A stretch of 64,000 nucleotides of DNA. Origin: Erpobdella octoculata (taxonomy: Eukaryota > Annelida > Clitellata > Hirudinida > Erpobdellidae). Positions within the stretch are counted from its first letter, which is position 1. Every line of letters begins with the position of its first letter. Location of the stretch: contig OZ022238.1 of assembly GCA_963978895.1 (NCBI GenBank), positions 21,640,732 through 21,704,731 of the forward strand, in the 5' to 3' direction. Shown in pieces: positions 1-11,410 of this stretch. The notes beneath the pieces are model-generated. The model was not told the origin of the DNA. It was given only the letters and a program-made list of their open reading frames with translations, and made no database searches. The position numbers were made by a program, and so were the translations under genes.

Positions 1-369
<369 letters not shown>

Positions 370-1439
370 GTGAAATAATATGTTTCAAAACTGTACAGTA
401 TAATATTGTAATTTTAATATAGTAAATAATATAGTAAATATAATAAAATAATTAATTTCAAAGCTGTAAATATAATATGGTAAATAATTTAGTAAATTCA
501 GTAAAATAATATGTAAATATAATATAGGTTTTTATGCTCCTTAATGATATTTGTATTTCTTATTAAATTTTTGTTCTCAAAATCATGACGGCGCCAAAAC
601 GTCCCGGCGCTCAATTGCGCCTAAACGGCCAATGCCTATGTCTGCTGCATAAAAGTGTCGCAAAAAATCGGCCGACGGCAAGGCGCCGGCGTATATACGT
701 CTTTTCAATTTTTCGTTCAGCCTTTAGCGCCTAGCCAAATATGCTAACAACAATATACGTAAGCGCCAAGACATATTTTTGAAAATACGGTTTCTTTTAC
801 AAACATAAAATTTAAATTGAAAAACTGACTAATCTATTTTCAAATTGTTGGCATTTATGAATTTATAAAAAAAAAACTGAGCATTTTAATGCAATAGTCA
901 AAAATGCCCAAAAGTCCCTTCGATTTAAAACAAAGGCTTCTGAAATTTGTAATTATTACTTTTGAGGTATCCGGTATACAACTGTATTCTAAATTTCAGG
1001 TCAAAAGCACACCTGGAAGTGGGTCTAAAGTGGTTACAGACTTTGTCGCGGTCAAGCAACGGATATGTAACATTTTAAGAAAAGCGTGTAAAAAACAGAC
1101 TTAGGATAAAAGATAACGGAACTGTAACTCTTTACCCTAGACAAATCTCTTCGCCTAGGTTTTTGGATCATGTAATTGTCTGTTAAGTGCTGAATAATTT
1201 TAGTTTTTTAAAACGAAAGGGGTCCGGACCACCAGGACCCTTAGAATCCGCTCCTGAATATTACTACAGTATTCTACAAAAATTACTTTGTTCAGCAATT
1301 TTTCTGGATTTTGTGAAAATTCGTTATTTAGGCCCGGCTATATAATAGTAATCGCTTTTTTATTATTTAAAAAAAAACTATTGAAAAAAGTATTTAAAAA
1401 AATTATTTTAAAAATTTACATTGCCATACGTTAGTCTAA
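370..1439. other. Intergenic, AT-rich, with one GC-rich patch
   Basis: No supported gene. About 585-760 is conspicuously richer in GGCGCC/CGGCGC/GCGCC motifs than its flanks and may be the relic of an unidentified element. An open frame at 904-1104 (66 codons) has no recognisable domain and is not called. The stretch upstream of 1440 could hold an intron of the GAREM-like gene. Confidence 0.6.
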
Positions 1440-2523
1440 ATGACGCAAACATATTTTCATCCATGCTCAGAAATCATCATTTTCAACGATTGTCCCAGCA
1501 ACGGAACATACGAATACATTAATCCCAAAGACTTCATCCTGTGTGAAAAGGCTTCTAAAGAACTGAAAGATTTTTCTCAAAAGTCAAACACCTACATCTT
1601 CAATTTGTTGAAACCACTGCCAGAAATGAAGAAACAGCCAAATCTTAAAAGTGTTAAGCTCCCACCTATACCCCGTCGAGTTCCTCCATGTCCACCCGCT
1701 GACCCCTTAATTCTTTCTGCAAAAAAATGTAGTGAGAGCCTAAACAGTCCCAACAATGAACCTCGTCTTTTAAATCAACAAACGCAGACCCTGGCTAAAA
1801 CCAAAGAAAATAAAAATTATCCGGTCTCTCTGGATAATAGCAACAACCAGAAAACTAATTTGCTAAATATGTCAGAAAATTTCAACTATTCAAACGAAGC
1901 TGCAGAAATTACTACAGAGCCCATCCCTTCAAACTCAAGTTTTTCAATATTTTTGAAGCCAGACTCTGGTGATATAAAAAGAAAAACTATTATCCCTGCT
2001 GGCGATGGGTGTGAAACTCAACAGGCATCACAGCATAACGTAGATTGTGTTTATGAAATCGTTCCAACAGCAGACTTCAGAAAGTTTAGCATTAGGGACG
2101 TTCAGCGATGTCTTCGCATTCTTAACATGGATAGATACTGTGAAATCTTTGAAAAAGAACAAGTTAGAAAAAATTTTACAATGAGACAATTTATAATTAA
2201 ACACAAAAATGATTGTTTGCCATTGTATAGAAATTTCAAGTTTTCTGATCAGCTGATGTCAAGTCAGAAATATTATAGAATTAATTACTTTTTTTCTCAC
2301 AAAATAATTTATTAACCAGCATATTAGCAAATGTTTAGAATACCAAATTAAAAATAATTTTGTGTTTAATATTTTAGAGTACAATTTCAAATTCTTCTTT
2401 AAGGTGGATGGTGAGCTTTTGCTCAGTTTGAACGTTGACATACTAACAAGCGAGTTCAAGATGCTCAAATTCGAAGCAACCAAGTTGTTCAAATTTATCA
2501 ACGGATGGCGGCCTACTCTATGA
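1440..2523 (+). CDS. GAREM-like adaptor protein, last two exons (proline-rich linker and C-terminal SAM domain), partial
   Basis: Exon A (1440-2162) encodes a low-complexity linker followed by the start of a SAM domain (SIRDVQRCLRILNMDRYCEI, about residues 217-236). The frame then breaks down. It resumes after a 241-bp intron (2163-2403, donor CAA|GTTAGA, acceptor TTTAAG|GTGG) in exon B (2404-2523), which supplies the rest of the SAM domain and ends in FINGWRPTL and a stop. That ending and the split SAM are characteristic of GAREM proteins, GRB2-binding adaptors downstream of receptor tyrosine kinases. The linker has a class II SH3 ligand (PPIPRR) and a YINP tyrosine matching the pYxN motif bound by the GRB2 SH2 domain. 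The N-terminal CABIT domain of the family is absent and would lie upstream, outside the window. A TAA lies directly before 1440, so either translation starts there or an acceptor inside the frame is used. The SAM assignment is strong; the GAREM family call is an inference from motifs. Confidence 0.62.
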
Positions 2524-2571
2524 TGAACCTGATTGAAGCAAACTAAATAACACAATATTAATAAACTTCTG

Positions 2572-2577
2572 AATAAA
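2572..2577 (+). promoter_or_regulatory. Candidate poly(A) signal of the GAREM-like gene
   Basis: AATAAA lies about 50 bp after the stop at 2521-2523. In such AT-rich DNA this is only suggestive. Confidence 0.35.
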
Positions 2578-2994
2578 AAATAAATTAATAATGAGGCACT
2601 CAGAAATATTGTTTTTTTTCATTTAACAATTTTTCAGAACGAAAATTTTTGATTAGTTTTCTGCCTTTAAAAATATCTGTTAGATATAGAAGTGAGTTTT
2701 GATTTTATCTTTTTTGATGAGCGAAACTTTCTGTTATTCTATTCAATTGTTTTATTCAATTTGTTCTGTTTGTTTTTTTTTATTCTGCTTCTGTCACAGT
2801 CTTGAACAGTTTGATGTTATACCAAAATACTTATTGCTTGACTTATTTTCTTAAGCAAAAATGACAGCAAGCTAAATGCTTTTGAACTTACTCAAGTTAC
2901 TTAAATTAGTTATTTGTGATGTAAGTTTCACACATTAATACGGAACATGCGCAGAAATGTTTCTGCGAAAAGGTCGAGATGTTTAGTCAAAAAT
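2578..2994. other. Intergenic AT-rich DNA
   Basis: No gene, repeat or RNA that I can support. Confidence 0.6.
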
Positions 2995-3262
2995 AAAATA
3001 AATAAATAAACTTTTTAAAAACTAATATTATTATGCCTTAAAAGTAGAAACTAAAATCGTACGTCAAATTGATCATCTTGTTGTTCGCCATGATAAGACT
3101 AGGGTGCTCGCTGAGTTATACAGATCTGTTCATTAAATTCAAACTGAACACCCTAGTCTTCTCATGGCGAACAACAAGATGATCAATTTGACGAACGTTT
3201 TTATTTTCTACTTTTTAATGCATAAGAAGACTAGTTTTTAAAAAGTTTTTTTATTTATTTTT
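2995..3262. mobile_element. Fold-back MITE with ~100-bp inverted arms
   Basis: The arm at about 3011-3110 is the near-perfect reverse complement of about 3146-3246. The core CGTCAAATTGATCATCTTG recurs as CAAGATGATCAATTTGACG, with only a ~35-bp loop between the arms. There is no coding capacity, which is typical of a fold-back element or a MITE mobilised in trans. Confidence 0.8.
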
Positions 3263-3265
3263 ATT

Positions 3266-3710
<445 letters not shown>

Positions 3711-3760
3711 CAGAAACGTCAAATTAAACATGTCAAAGAAAAAATGAGTTTTTCAACACA

Positions 3761-4078
<318 letters not shown>

Positions 4079-4079
4079 C

Positions 4080-4092
4080 TGGTGTCAGAAGC
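4080..4092 (+). promoter_or_regulatory. Primer-binding site (tRNA-Leu type)
   Basis: TGGTGTCAGAAGC begins one base after the 5' LTR. Its first twelve bases are complementary to the 3' end of metazoan tRNA-Leu including CCA, the primer used by many mag/SURL-like gypsy elements. Confidence 0.7.
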
Positions 4093-4108
4093 AGGATACT
4101 TTTTGGAA

Positions 4109-7100
4109 ATGGGTTTAATTACTTTGGAAGAATTGAAGTGCTCAGATTTAAAAGGGCAGCTTCTTCTGAGGGGTTTATCTGCTATTGGCAAAAAGAACGA
4201 GCTAAAAGAAAGGCTGCAACAATCTCTCGAAGGTGAAGGAAAAGACCCAGATACTTTTGAGTTTGAAATCAAAACCCCAATGGAATTGATGACATTGATG
4301 AGAGAGGAAAGCATAGCAGCACAAGAAGAAAACAGAGCAGCACAAGAAGAAAACAGAGCAGCACAAGAAGAGAACAGAGCAGCGCAACGAAGAATTGAAG
4401 AGCTAATTATTGACTATTGGCTTCGTTTATCAGAAGTTGAAAACAGAGTCAGTAACCTAGAAAAGCTGGTGAAAGAAAACGTCGGAGAAATCGAAACAAG
4501 ATTGAACAATATGGTCAAACAAGTACAGAATGGTTGCCATATCCAAGAAAGAATTCATTCCGTTGAACATACCAAGACCCCGGCTTTTGATGGCACTGTG
4601 TCATGGTCCGTCTACAAAGCTCAATTTGAAATTGCTGCCAGGAAAAATAATTGGTTAACCAGCCAGCAGAAGGCGGAAAATCTGGTATTTTCTTTGAGGG
4701 GAGAAGCCTTACAGCTTCTCGAGCTTATTGCAGATATTGATGATTACGATGCAATCGTGAAGGTTCTCGAGAGCAGATTCGGTAATCAACACGCGCCAGA
4801 AATTTTTCGAGCTCAACTCAAGTGTCGACGCCAGAAACCCGAAGAAAGCTTGCAACAGCTGGAAGCGGATATAGAACGACTCGCAAATCTGGGATATCCC
4901 TTGTGCCCTCGAAATGTCCTCAATACAATTATTGCGGATGGATTCATAGCAGCCTTGAAGAACTGTGAAACCCAAAAGGCTCTTAGGGTTGCCCGCGTAG
5001 CTAGTCCCAGCGAAGCTTTGACATTTGCAATAAATTATGAAGCCTCTGTGGAACCATCTGATGGGTCTCGTCACGTAAAAAAATTGGGAAGCAAGGACGA
5101 AGATGAACTGGATGATCGAGTCCGGAGAGTTATTAAGGAAAGAATTAACTGGAAAGGGAATAGCTCACCACGTTGTTGGAGTTGTAGAAAACCGGGACAT
5201 CTACAAAAAGACTGTAGAATTCAGATGTTTAGACCCAGGCAACAGGAGAAAATGGATCACTGTAGGCGTAATGATGTCAAACAAGGAAAACCCATAAAGG
5301 CCCAATCCAACAAGAAAAAATCAGATTCTGTGAAGGTAAAAGATAATTTGCCTTGCAGAGTTGTGCCAGTTACCGTTCTTGGAAAAGGAACTAGTTTATT
5401 TGTGGAAGGTAGATTAGGAATGAGAAATTGTAAGTTTATTATTGATACGGGAGCTTCTTGTTCAATCATAAAACCTTGTTTGGCGAAAGGAGAGGTTTTA
5501 CAAGGTGGAAAGCACATCCGTTTAAAGACTGCAACAGGAGAGCTTGTTCCAGTAGTTGGCAAAATTCAAACTGAAATAAGGCTGGGAAATAAGACTTTTC
5601 AGCATCAGTTTTTGGTTGCTGATATAGAAGAAGAATGCCTACTTGGGCTTGACTTTATGAGAATTCAGGGATTTGCAGTGGACTTAAAAATGGGAACATT
5701 CAGACAGGGAAATATGGAAATACCTGTTTGCTATAAAGGCGAAACAAATTCGATAAAGCGAGTATTGGTAACAAAGAGCATCATTGTACCTGCTCAGTCG
5801 GAATCTTTGGTTTGGGCAAGAATAGAGAATGAGAAAAACTTAAGAGTTGTTGGGTTCATCGAGCCCCTGAACGGAGTTGAAAAACATGGATTAATAATTG
5901 GAAAAACACTGGTACGAACGGAGTCAGGAAGCTACGTGCCAGTCAGAGTTATGAATGTGACAGAATGCAAAAAGCAAATAACAAAAGGTGATGAAATTGC
6001 GGTATGCAGCCCAGTCGATCACATAGTGGCATGTACCACAGTGGTTGGTAAAAATAATAATAAAAAGAGAATGAAGTACTCGCAAATTCAAAATCTGCTT
6101 GAAGCCGCTAAAACTTCATTAAAACCAATGGACTATGTCAAAGCGGAAAAGCTGATTGAAGAATATTGTGATATAATAGCTATTGACGAAGAAGACAATG
6201 GGAAAACAAAGAACGTTGAACACCGAATTCGAACTGGAAATACAGAGCCCATTCGTCAACTGCCACGAAGGCTTCCACTGGCAAAACGAGAAGAAGCTAG
6301 AAAGATGCTAGAAAAGATGAAGAAACAAGGAGTTATTGAACCATCCAATAGTCCATGGAGTTCACCTGTAGTACTTGTAAGGAAGAAAGATAACTCGCTA
6401 CGTTTTTGTGTCGACTACAGAATGTTGAACGAGGTCACACAAAGAGATAGTTACCCTTTGCCCAGAATCGATGACACCATCGATACACTTGCGGGATCTC
6501 GAATGTTTTCTACTTTAGATCTTAAGAGTGGATATTGGCAGGTGGGAATACATCCCCAGGATCGCGAGAAAACTGCCTTTTCAATAGGTGAAGGATTGTG
6601 GCAATTTACAGTGATGCCATTTGGCTTGTGCAACGCACCCGCAACTTTCGAGCGACTTATGGAGTATGTGTTACAAGGATTAAATTGGAGAACGTGTCTT
6701 GTTTATTTGGACGACATTATTGTTGTTGGAAAGACGTTTGAAGAGCATCTACACAATCTTGGAGAAGTTTTCCAGAGGATCCGAGATGCTGGTATGAAGC
6801 TAAATCCGTCGAAGTGTGCACTTTTCAAAAGCAAGGTGAAATATCTTGGTCATATAGTTTCTGCCGAAGGGGTAGGAACCGATCCTGAGAAAATTGAAGC
6901 GGTTAACCATTGGCCTGTTCCGAGAAATTCTCAAGAATTAAGAAGCTTTCTTGGTTTGTGCACATATTATCGACGATTTGTAGCCAGCTTTTCCAGCATT
7001 GCAAAGGAACTATATAAGCTTACACAGAAGAATGCACCGTTTGATTGGTCAGAGGCAAATCAACAAGCGTTCGAACGGTTAAAAATAGCTTTGAGTTTGA

Positions 7101-7519
7101 CGCCAGTTCTGTCGTATCCAATCCCTGGAAAAGATTTCCTATTAGACACAGATGCAAGCAATGAAGGAATAGGGGCAGTGCTTAGTCAAATTATTGACGG
7201 TAATGAAAAGGTTATAGCTTATTATAGCAGAACTTTGTCGAAACCGGAGCGCAATTATTGCGTCACCAGACGTGAGTTATTAGCAATCGTTGATTCTATT
7301 AAGCACTTTCACAAGTATTTATATGGTCAAAAGTTTTTGTTGAGAACGGATCACGCTGCTTTGAAATGGCTTTTAAATTTTAAAAATCCAGAAGAACAAG
7401 TGGCAAGGTGGATCGAACGTTTACAATCATACGAGTTTGAAATTCAGCATCGGAAGGGTGAACAGCACAAAAATGCTGACGCACTGTCACGACGACCTTG
7501 CAATGATGAATGTAAGTAA
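4109..7519 (+). CDS. Gag-protease-reverse transcriptase-RNase H polyprotein of the gypsy element
   Basis: The first ATG after the primer site is 4109; the frame is open upstream only from a GTG inside that site. The 1136 residues begin with a SAP-like segment (1-45). A heptad-like EENRAAQ repeat follows (~70-94), then a gag core and one CCHC zinc knuckle (CWSCRKPGHLQKDC, 356-369). The aspartic protease has DTGAS at 446. The reverse transcriptase has YLDD at 866-869, and RNase H has LDTDAS around 1013 and ends in DALSRR. Gag and Pol share one frame with no frameshift. It terminates at TAA 7517-7519, only 9 bases before the integrase ATG and in the same frame, whereas relatives encode integrase as a continuation. 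The stop is therefore probably a disabling mutation, although readthrough or reinitiation is not excluded. Confidence 0.95.
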   Translation: MGLITLEELKCSDLKGQLLLRGLSAIGKKNELKERLQQSLEGEGKDPDTFEFEIKTPMELMTLMREESIAAQEENRAAQEENRAAQEENRAAQRRIEELIIDYWLRLSEVENRVSNLEKLVKENVGEIETRLNNMVKQVQNGCHIQERIHSVEHTKTPAFDGTVSWSVYKAQFEIAARKNNWLTSQQKAENLVFSLRGEALQLLELIADIDDYDAIVKVLESRFGNQHAPEIFRAQLKCRRQKPEESLQQLEADIERLANLGYPLCPRNVLNTIIADGFIAALKNCETQKALRVARVASPSEALTFAINYEASVEPSDGSRHVKKLGSKDEDELDDRVRRVIKERINWKGNSSPRCWSCRKPGHLQKDCRIQMFRPRQQEKMDHCRRNDVKQGKPIKAQSNKKKSDSVKVKDNLPCRVVPVTVLGKGTSLFVEGRLGMRNCKFIIDTGASCSIIKPCLAKGEVLQGGKHIRLKTATGELVPVVGKIQTEIRLGNKTFQHQFLVADIEEECLLGLDFMRIQGFAVDLKMGTFRQGNMEIPVCYKGETNSIKRVLVTKSIIVPAQSESLVWARIENEKNLRVVGFIEPLNGVEKHGLIIGKTLVRTESGSYVPVRVMNVTECKKQITKGDEIAVCSPVDHIVACTTVVGKNNNKKRMKYSQIQNLLEAAKTSLKPMDYVKAEKLIEEYCDIIAIDEEDNGKTKNVEHRIRTGNTEPIRQLPRRLPLAKREEARKMLEKMKKQGVIEPSNSPWSSPVVLVRKKDNSLRFCVDYRMLNEVTQRDSYPLPRIDDTIDTLAGSRMFSTLDLKSGYWQVGIHPQDREKTAFSIGEGLWQFTVMPFGLCNAPATFERLMEYVLQGLNWRTCLVYLDDIIVVGKTFEEHLHNLGEVFQRIRDAGMKLNPSKCALFKSKVKYLGHIVSAEGVGTDPEKIEAVNHWPVPRNSQELRSFLGLCTYYRRFVASFSSIAKELYKLTQKNAPFDWSEANQQAFERLKIALSLTPVLSYPIPGKDFLLDTDASNEGIGAVLSQIIDGNEKVIAYYSRTLSKPERNYCVTRRELLAIVDSIKHFHKYLYGQKFLLRTDHAALKWLLNFKNPEEQVARWIERLQSYEFEIQHRKGEQHKNADALSRRPCNDECK

Positions 7520-7528
7520 TGCATTCGC

Positions 7529-8899
7529 ATGGAGGGGAAGGAAATGAATAATCAGTGTTTTCAGGTACGGTTTCAAATTGACGACACTTGGTCAGATGAT
7601 GTGATTCGAGACGAACAGTTAAAAGATGATGATATAGGGCCGATTTTGAGATGGATGGAAGAAGGGAAGAAACCTGACTGGCAAGAGATTTCTGAATTGA
7701 GTCCTGCTACTAAATCGTATTGGGCACAATGGGACTCTCTAAGGATTGTAAACGGATCTCTAAAAAGAATTTGGGAAAGCACTGATGGTTCCACCAATGT
7801 TTTGCAATTAATTATTCCAAAATTAAAAGTGCCAGAAGTGCTCCAACAAATGCACTCCGGAGTATCAGGGATGAATAAAACGTTGGACAAGATCCGCCAA
7901 AGATTTTATTGGGTATACTGTAAGATGGATGTAGAGGAATGGTGTAAAAAATGTGATACCTGTGCCGCTAGTAAAGGACCACACGCTAAAACAAAGGGCC
8001 ATTTACAACAGTACAATGTAGGTTCCCCTTTTGAAAGAATTGCTATAGATTTAGCAGGTCCATTTCCAGTGTCAAAATCTGGCAATAAGTACATTCTTGT
8101 GGTCATAGATTATTTTACAAAATGGCCAGAGGTTTTTGCTATACCTAATCAAGAAGCAGTGACAGTTGCCAACGTTGTTGTTGATGGCTGGGTTAGTCGC
8201 TATGGAGTACCAATGGAGCTCCATTCAGATCAGGGCAGGAAGTTTGATTCACAGCTGTTTAGAGAAATGTGCCGTGTTTTAGGCATACATAAAACCCGCA
8301 CAACTCCCCTTCATCCTCAGTCTGACGGTATGGTGGAACGATTTAATCGAACTATTCAACAGCACTTGTCTAAGATGGTCGGTGAAAACCAAGTTGATTG
8401 GGATAAACACATTCCGTTATTTTTGATGGCTTACAGAGGATCGGTTCACAACACGACGAAGGCCACTCCAAGTAAAATGTTATTTGGACGGGAGATGCGA
8501 CTTCCTTGCGATCTTATGTTTGGAAGTCCGGGAGACAAAGTAGAATCGGAAAGCGAGTATGCCTCACAATTGCGGGCTCGGTTAAATGAAATTCATTTTG
8601 TAGCCCGAAATAGGATCAAAGCAGCCAGCGAAAGAATGAAAACTCGGTATGATCGTCAATCAAATATGAAAGAGTTTAAAGAAAATGATTTGGTGTGGTT
8701 CTACAATCCACAACGTAAAATTGGGAAATCACCTAAACTTCAACAAGACTGGGAAGGACCATATAGAATTATTAAAAAGATCAATGATGTCATCTACCGG
8801 ATTCAAAATCGCCAACGTACTAAGATGAAAGTAATTCATGTTGACCGCCTTGCCAAATATTATGGAGGCAATGAAACTGTTCGGGACGAACAGGATTAA
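7529..8899 (+). CDS. Integrase part of the gypsy polyprotein
   Basis: This 456-residue frame is in register with the upstream polyprotein. The zinc-binding region has one histidine (H109) and the cysteine pair C142/C145, but the segment that carries the second histidine in the family's HHCC motif is missing. The spacing is about four residues short. The catalytic DDE triad is complete: D174, D234 and E270, with the canonical 35-residue D-E gap. The C-terminus has a GPY/F-type module around WEGPYRI and ends at 8899. There is no chromodomain. The zinc-finger deletion probably impairs integration despite the young LTRs. Confidence 0.9.
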   Translation: MEGKEMNNQCFQVRFQIDDTWSDDVIRDEQLKDDDIGPILRWMEEGKKPDWQEISELSPATKSYWAQWDSLRIVNGSLKRIWESTDGSTNVLQLIIPKLKVPEVLQQMHSGVSGMNKTLDKIRQRFYWVYCKMDVEEWCKKCDTCAASKGPHAKTKGHLQQYNVGSPFERIAIDLAGPFPVSKSGNKYILVVIDYFTKWPEVFAIPNQEAVTVANVVVDGWVSRYGVPMELHSDQGRKFDSQLFREMCRVLGIHKTRTTPLHPQSDGMVERFNRTIQQHLSKMVGENQVDWDKHIPLFLMAYRGSVHNTTKATPSKMLFGREMRLPCDLMFGSPGDKVESESEYASQLRARLNEIHFVARNRIKAASERMKTRYDRQSNMKEFKENDLVWFYNPQRKIGKSPKLQQDWEGPYRIIKKINDVIYRIQNRQRTKMKVIHVDRLAKYYGGNETVRDEQD

Positions 8900-8907
8900 G
8901 AAGAGGG
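8898..8907 (+). promoter_or_regulatory. Polypurine tract
   Basis: AAGAAGAGGG overlaps the end of the integrase frame and directly precedes the 3' LTR. It is the expected plus-strand primer. Confidence 0.75.
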
Positions 8908-8910
8908 TAG

Positions 8911-9118
8911 TTTTATATCTATGGTTTATAATCGAGGCTGATAAACCTCAGAAGACTCATAACTAAGAAAGATCAGAAAAATATACAGTGAGTGTTTACA
9001 TAACTTCAATCAACCAGTCTTAATTACAGTTACTAAGATACAAGTTTATTTTTGATTAAGTGTGTATTTCTTCTAAGTAATAAAGGACCATTTTCAAAGA
9101 ACCTGAATATTATAACAA
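8911..9118 (+). repeat. 3' LTR
   Basis: See the 5' LTR; the single difference is at 8956. The flank (ATATCTATATATATG) is TA-rich, as on the 5' side. Confidence 0.93.
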
Positions 9119-9149
9119 TATCTATATATATGTATATATATACATATAT

Positions 9150-9239
<90 letters not shown>

Positions 9240-9254
9240 GTATATATATATAAA
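9119..9254. repeat. (TA)n-rich spacer between the gypsy element and a Helitron
   Basis: Imperfect TA array with TGTATA and TAAATA interruptions. Confidence 0.9.
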
Positions 9255-10404
9255 TCTATATATATAAAAGAACATGTCCTGACTGACTGACTGACTGACT
9301 GACTGACTGATGACTGACTGATAATCAACGCCGAGCTCAAACGCCTCATCCTAGGAACGTGAAATTTGGAACTTATATTACTTTTATAGCGTAAACATCC
9401 GCTAAGAAAGGATTTTTGAAAATTTTGCTCTTGAGGGGAAAAAACTGGAAAACAAACTTTTTTCTAAAACAATGTATATCTCGAAAACCAAAAATGAGGA
9501 GATTTTGAAATTTGGTATATAGATTCTTTTTGAAAAATAAAAAGATACGTGTTTCACCATTTTTTGAAAATTCGGTTTCCCGGACCTCAAATGTGGGTTG
9601 GAAAATTGGGTTATTTGGTTTTTAAAGTAGCTTCTACTCAAAAACTGTTAATGCTACAGGAGTAAAAATTAGTATTTAGTTTCTACTCCAAAAATAATGA
9701 AATACGTGTTTTAGCATTTTTTGAAAATTTGGTTTCCAGGACTTTAAATGTGGGGTGGAAAATAGGGCTAATTGTCTTTTATAATAACTGCTACTCAAAA
9801 ACAGTAAATACCACAGATGTAAAAATTATTATTTAGTTTCTTTTCTAAAAATAAAGATATACGTGTTTCACCATTTTTTACAAATTTGGTTTCCCGGACC
9901 TCAAATGTGGGTTGGAAAATTGGGTTATTTGATTTTTAAAGTAGCTTTTACTCAAAAACTGTTAATGCTACAAAAGTAAAAATTAGTATTTAGTTTCTAC
10001 TCTAAAAATAATGATATACGGGTTTCACAATTTTTTGAAAATTTGGTTTCCAGGACTTCAAATGTGGGGTGGAAAATAGGGTTATTTGGTTTTTAAAGTA
10101 ACTGCTACTCAGCAACTGTAATTGCCACAGATGTAAAAATTAATACTTAGTATCTACTCAAAAAAAAAGATATACGTGTTTCATCATTTTTTGGGTTATT
10201 TGGTTTTTAAAGTAGCTGCTACTCAAAAACTGTTAATGCTACAGAAGTAAAAATTAGTATTTAGTTTCTACTCCAAAAATAATGAAATACGTGTTTTAGC
10301 ATTTTTTGAAAAATTTGGTTTCCAGGACCTCAAATGTAAGGTGCAAAATAGAATTATTTGATTTTAAAAATTACTGCTACTCAAAAACTGTAAGTGGTAA
10401 TATA
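9255..10404 (+). mobile_element. Helitron-like non-autonomous element, 5' part (copy 1 of the GACT/157-bp-satellite family)
   Basis: It starts after a host A with TCTATATATATAAAAG, the usual Helitron 5' terminus. A (GACT)n run and GATAATCAACGCCGAGCTC follow, then about five copies of a ~157-bp satellite whose units alternate between two variants (TGGGTTGGAAAA and TGGGGTGGAAAA). No 3' CTAG end is present before copy 2 begins. No coding capacity. Confidence 0.7.
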
Positions 10405-11410
10405 TCTATTTATATAAAAGAACATGTCCTGACTGACTGACTGACTGACTGACTGACTGACTGACTGATAATCAACGCCGCCGAACTCAAACGCCTCATC
10501 CTAGGAACGTGAAATTTGGAACTTATATTACTTTTATAGCGTAAACATCCGCTAAGAAAAGATTTTTGAAAATTTTGCTCCTGAGGGGAAAAAACTGGAA
10601 AACAAACTTTTTTCTAAATCAATATATATCTCGAAAACCAAAAATGAGGAGATTTTGAAATTTGGTATATAGATTCCCTTTGAAAAATAAAAAAATACGT
10701 GTTTCACCATTTTTGAAAATTCGGTTTCCCGGACCTCAAATGTGGGTTGGAAAATTGGGTTATTTGGTTTTTAAAGTAGCTTCTACTCAAAAACTGTTAA
10801 TGCTACAGAGTAAAAATTAGTATTTATTTTCTACTCCAAAAATAATGAAATACGTGTTTTAGCATTTTTTGAAAATTTGGTTTCCAGGACTTCAAATGTG
10901 GGGTGGAAAATAGGGCTAATTGTCTTTTATAGTAACTGCTACTCGAAAACAGTAAATACCACAGATGTAAAAATTATTATTTAGTTTCTTTTCTAAAAAT
11001 AAAAATATACGTGTTTCACCATGTATTACAAATTTGGATTCCCGGACCTCAAATGTGGGTTGGAAAATTGGGTTATTTGGTTTTTGAAGTAGCTTCTACT
11101 CAAAAACTGTTAATGCTACAAAAGTAAAAATTAGCATTTAGTTTCTACTCTAAAAATAATGATATACGGGTTTCACAATTTTTTGAAAATTTGGTTTCCA
11201 GGACTTCAAATGTGGGGTGGAAAATAGGGTTATTTTGTTTTTAAAGTAACTGCTACTCAACAACTGTAATTGCCACAGATGTAAAAATTAATACTTAGTA
11301 TCTACTCCAAAAAAAAGATATATGTGTTTCATCATTTTTTGGGTTATTTGGTTTTTAAAGTAGCTGCTACTCAAAAACTGTTAATGCTACAGAAGTAAAA
11401 ATTAGTATTT
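9590..11410. repeat. ~157-bp satellite arrays inside the two Helitron copies
   Basis: The landmark GTAAAAATTA recurs near 9660, 9817, 9974 and 10131 (157-bp steps), then at 10245 after a ~43-bp deletion. The same series restarts after the second 5' terminus. The reverse complement is found at 38.07-38.40 and 62.3-63.1 kb. Confidence 0.85.
10405..11410 (+). mobile_element. Helitron-like non-autonomous element, copy 2, 3'-truncated
   Basis: A second 5' terminus (TCTATTTATATAAAAG plus GACT repeats) is joined directly to copy 1 and followed by the same satellite series. The family sequence stops at about 11410, where the Penelope-like element begins. Confidence 0.7.

Noticed and set aside
904..1104. 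66-codon open frame
   Set aside because: No domain, no splice context and no similarity to anything else in the window.
4082..4108. Upstream extension of the gypsy frame to a GTG
   Set aside because: It lies inside the primer-binding site; the first ATG is 4109.
4709..5074. Minus-strand open frames under the gypsy gag and pol genes
   Set aside because: Shadows of strongly supported plus-strand domains.
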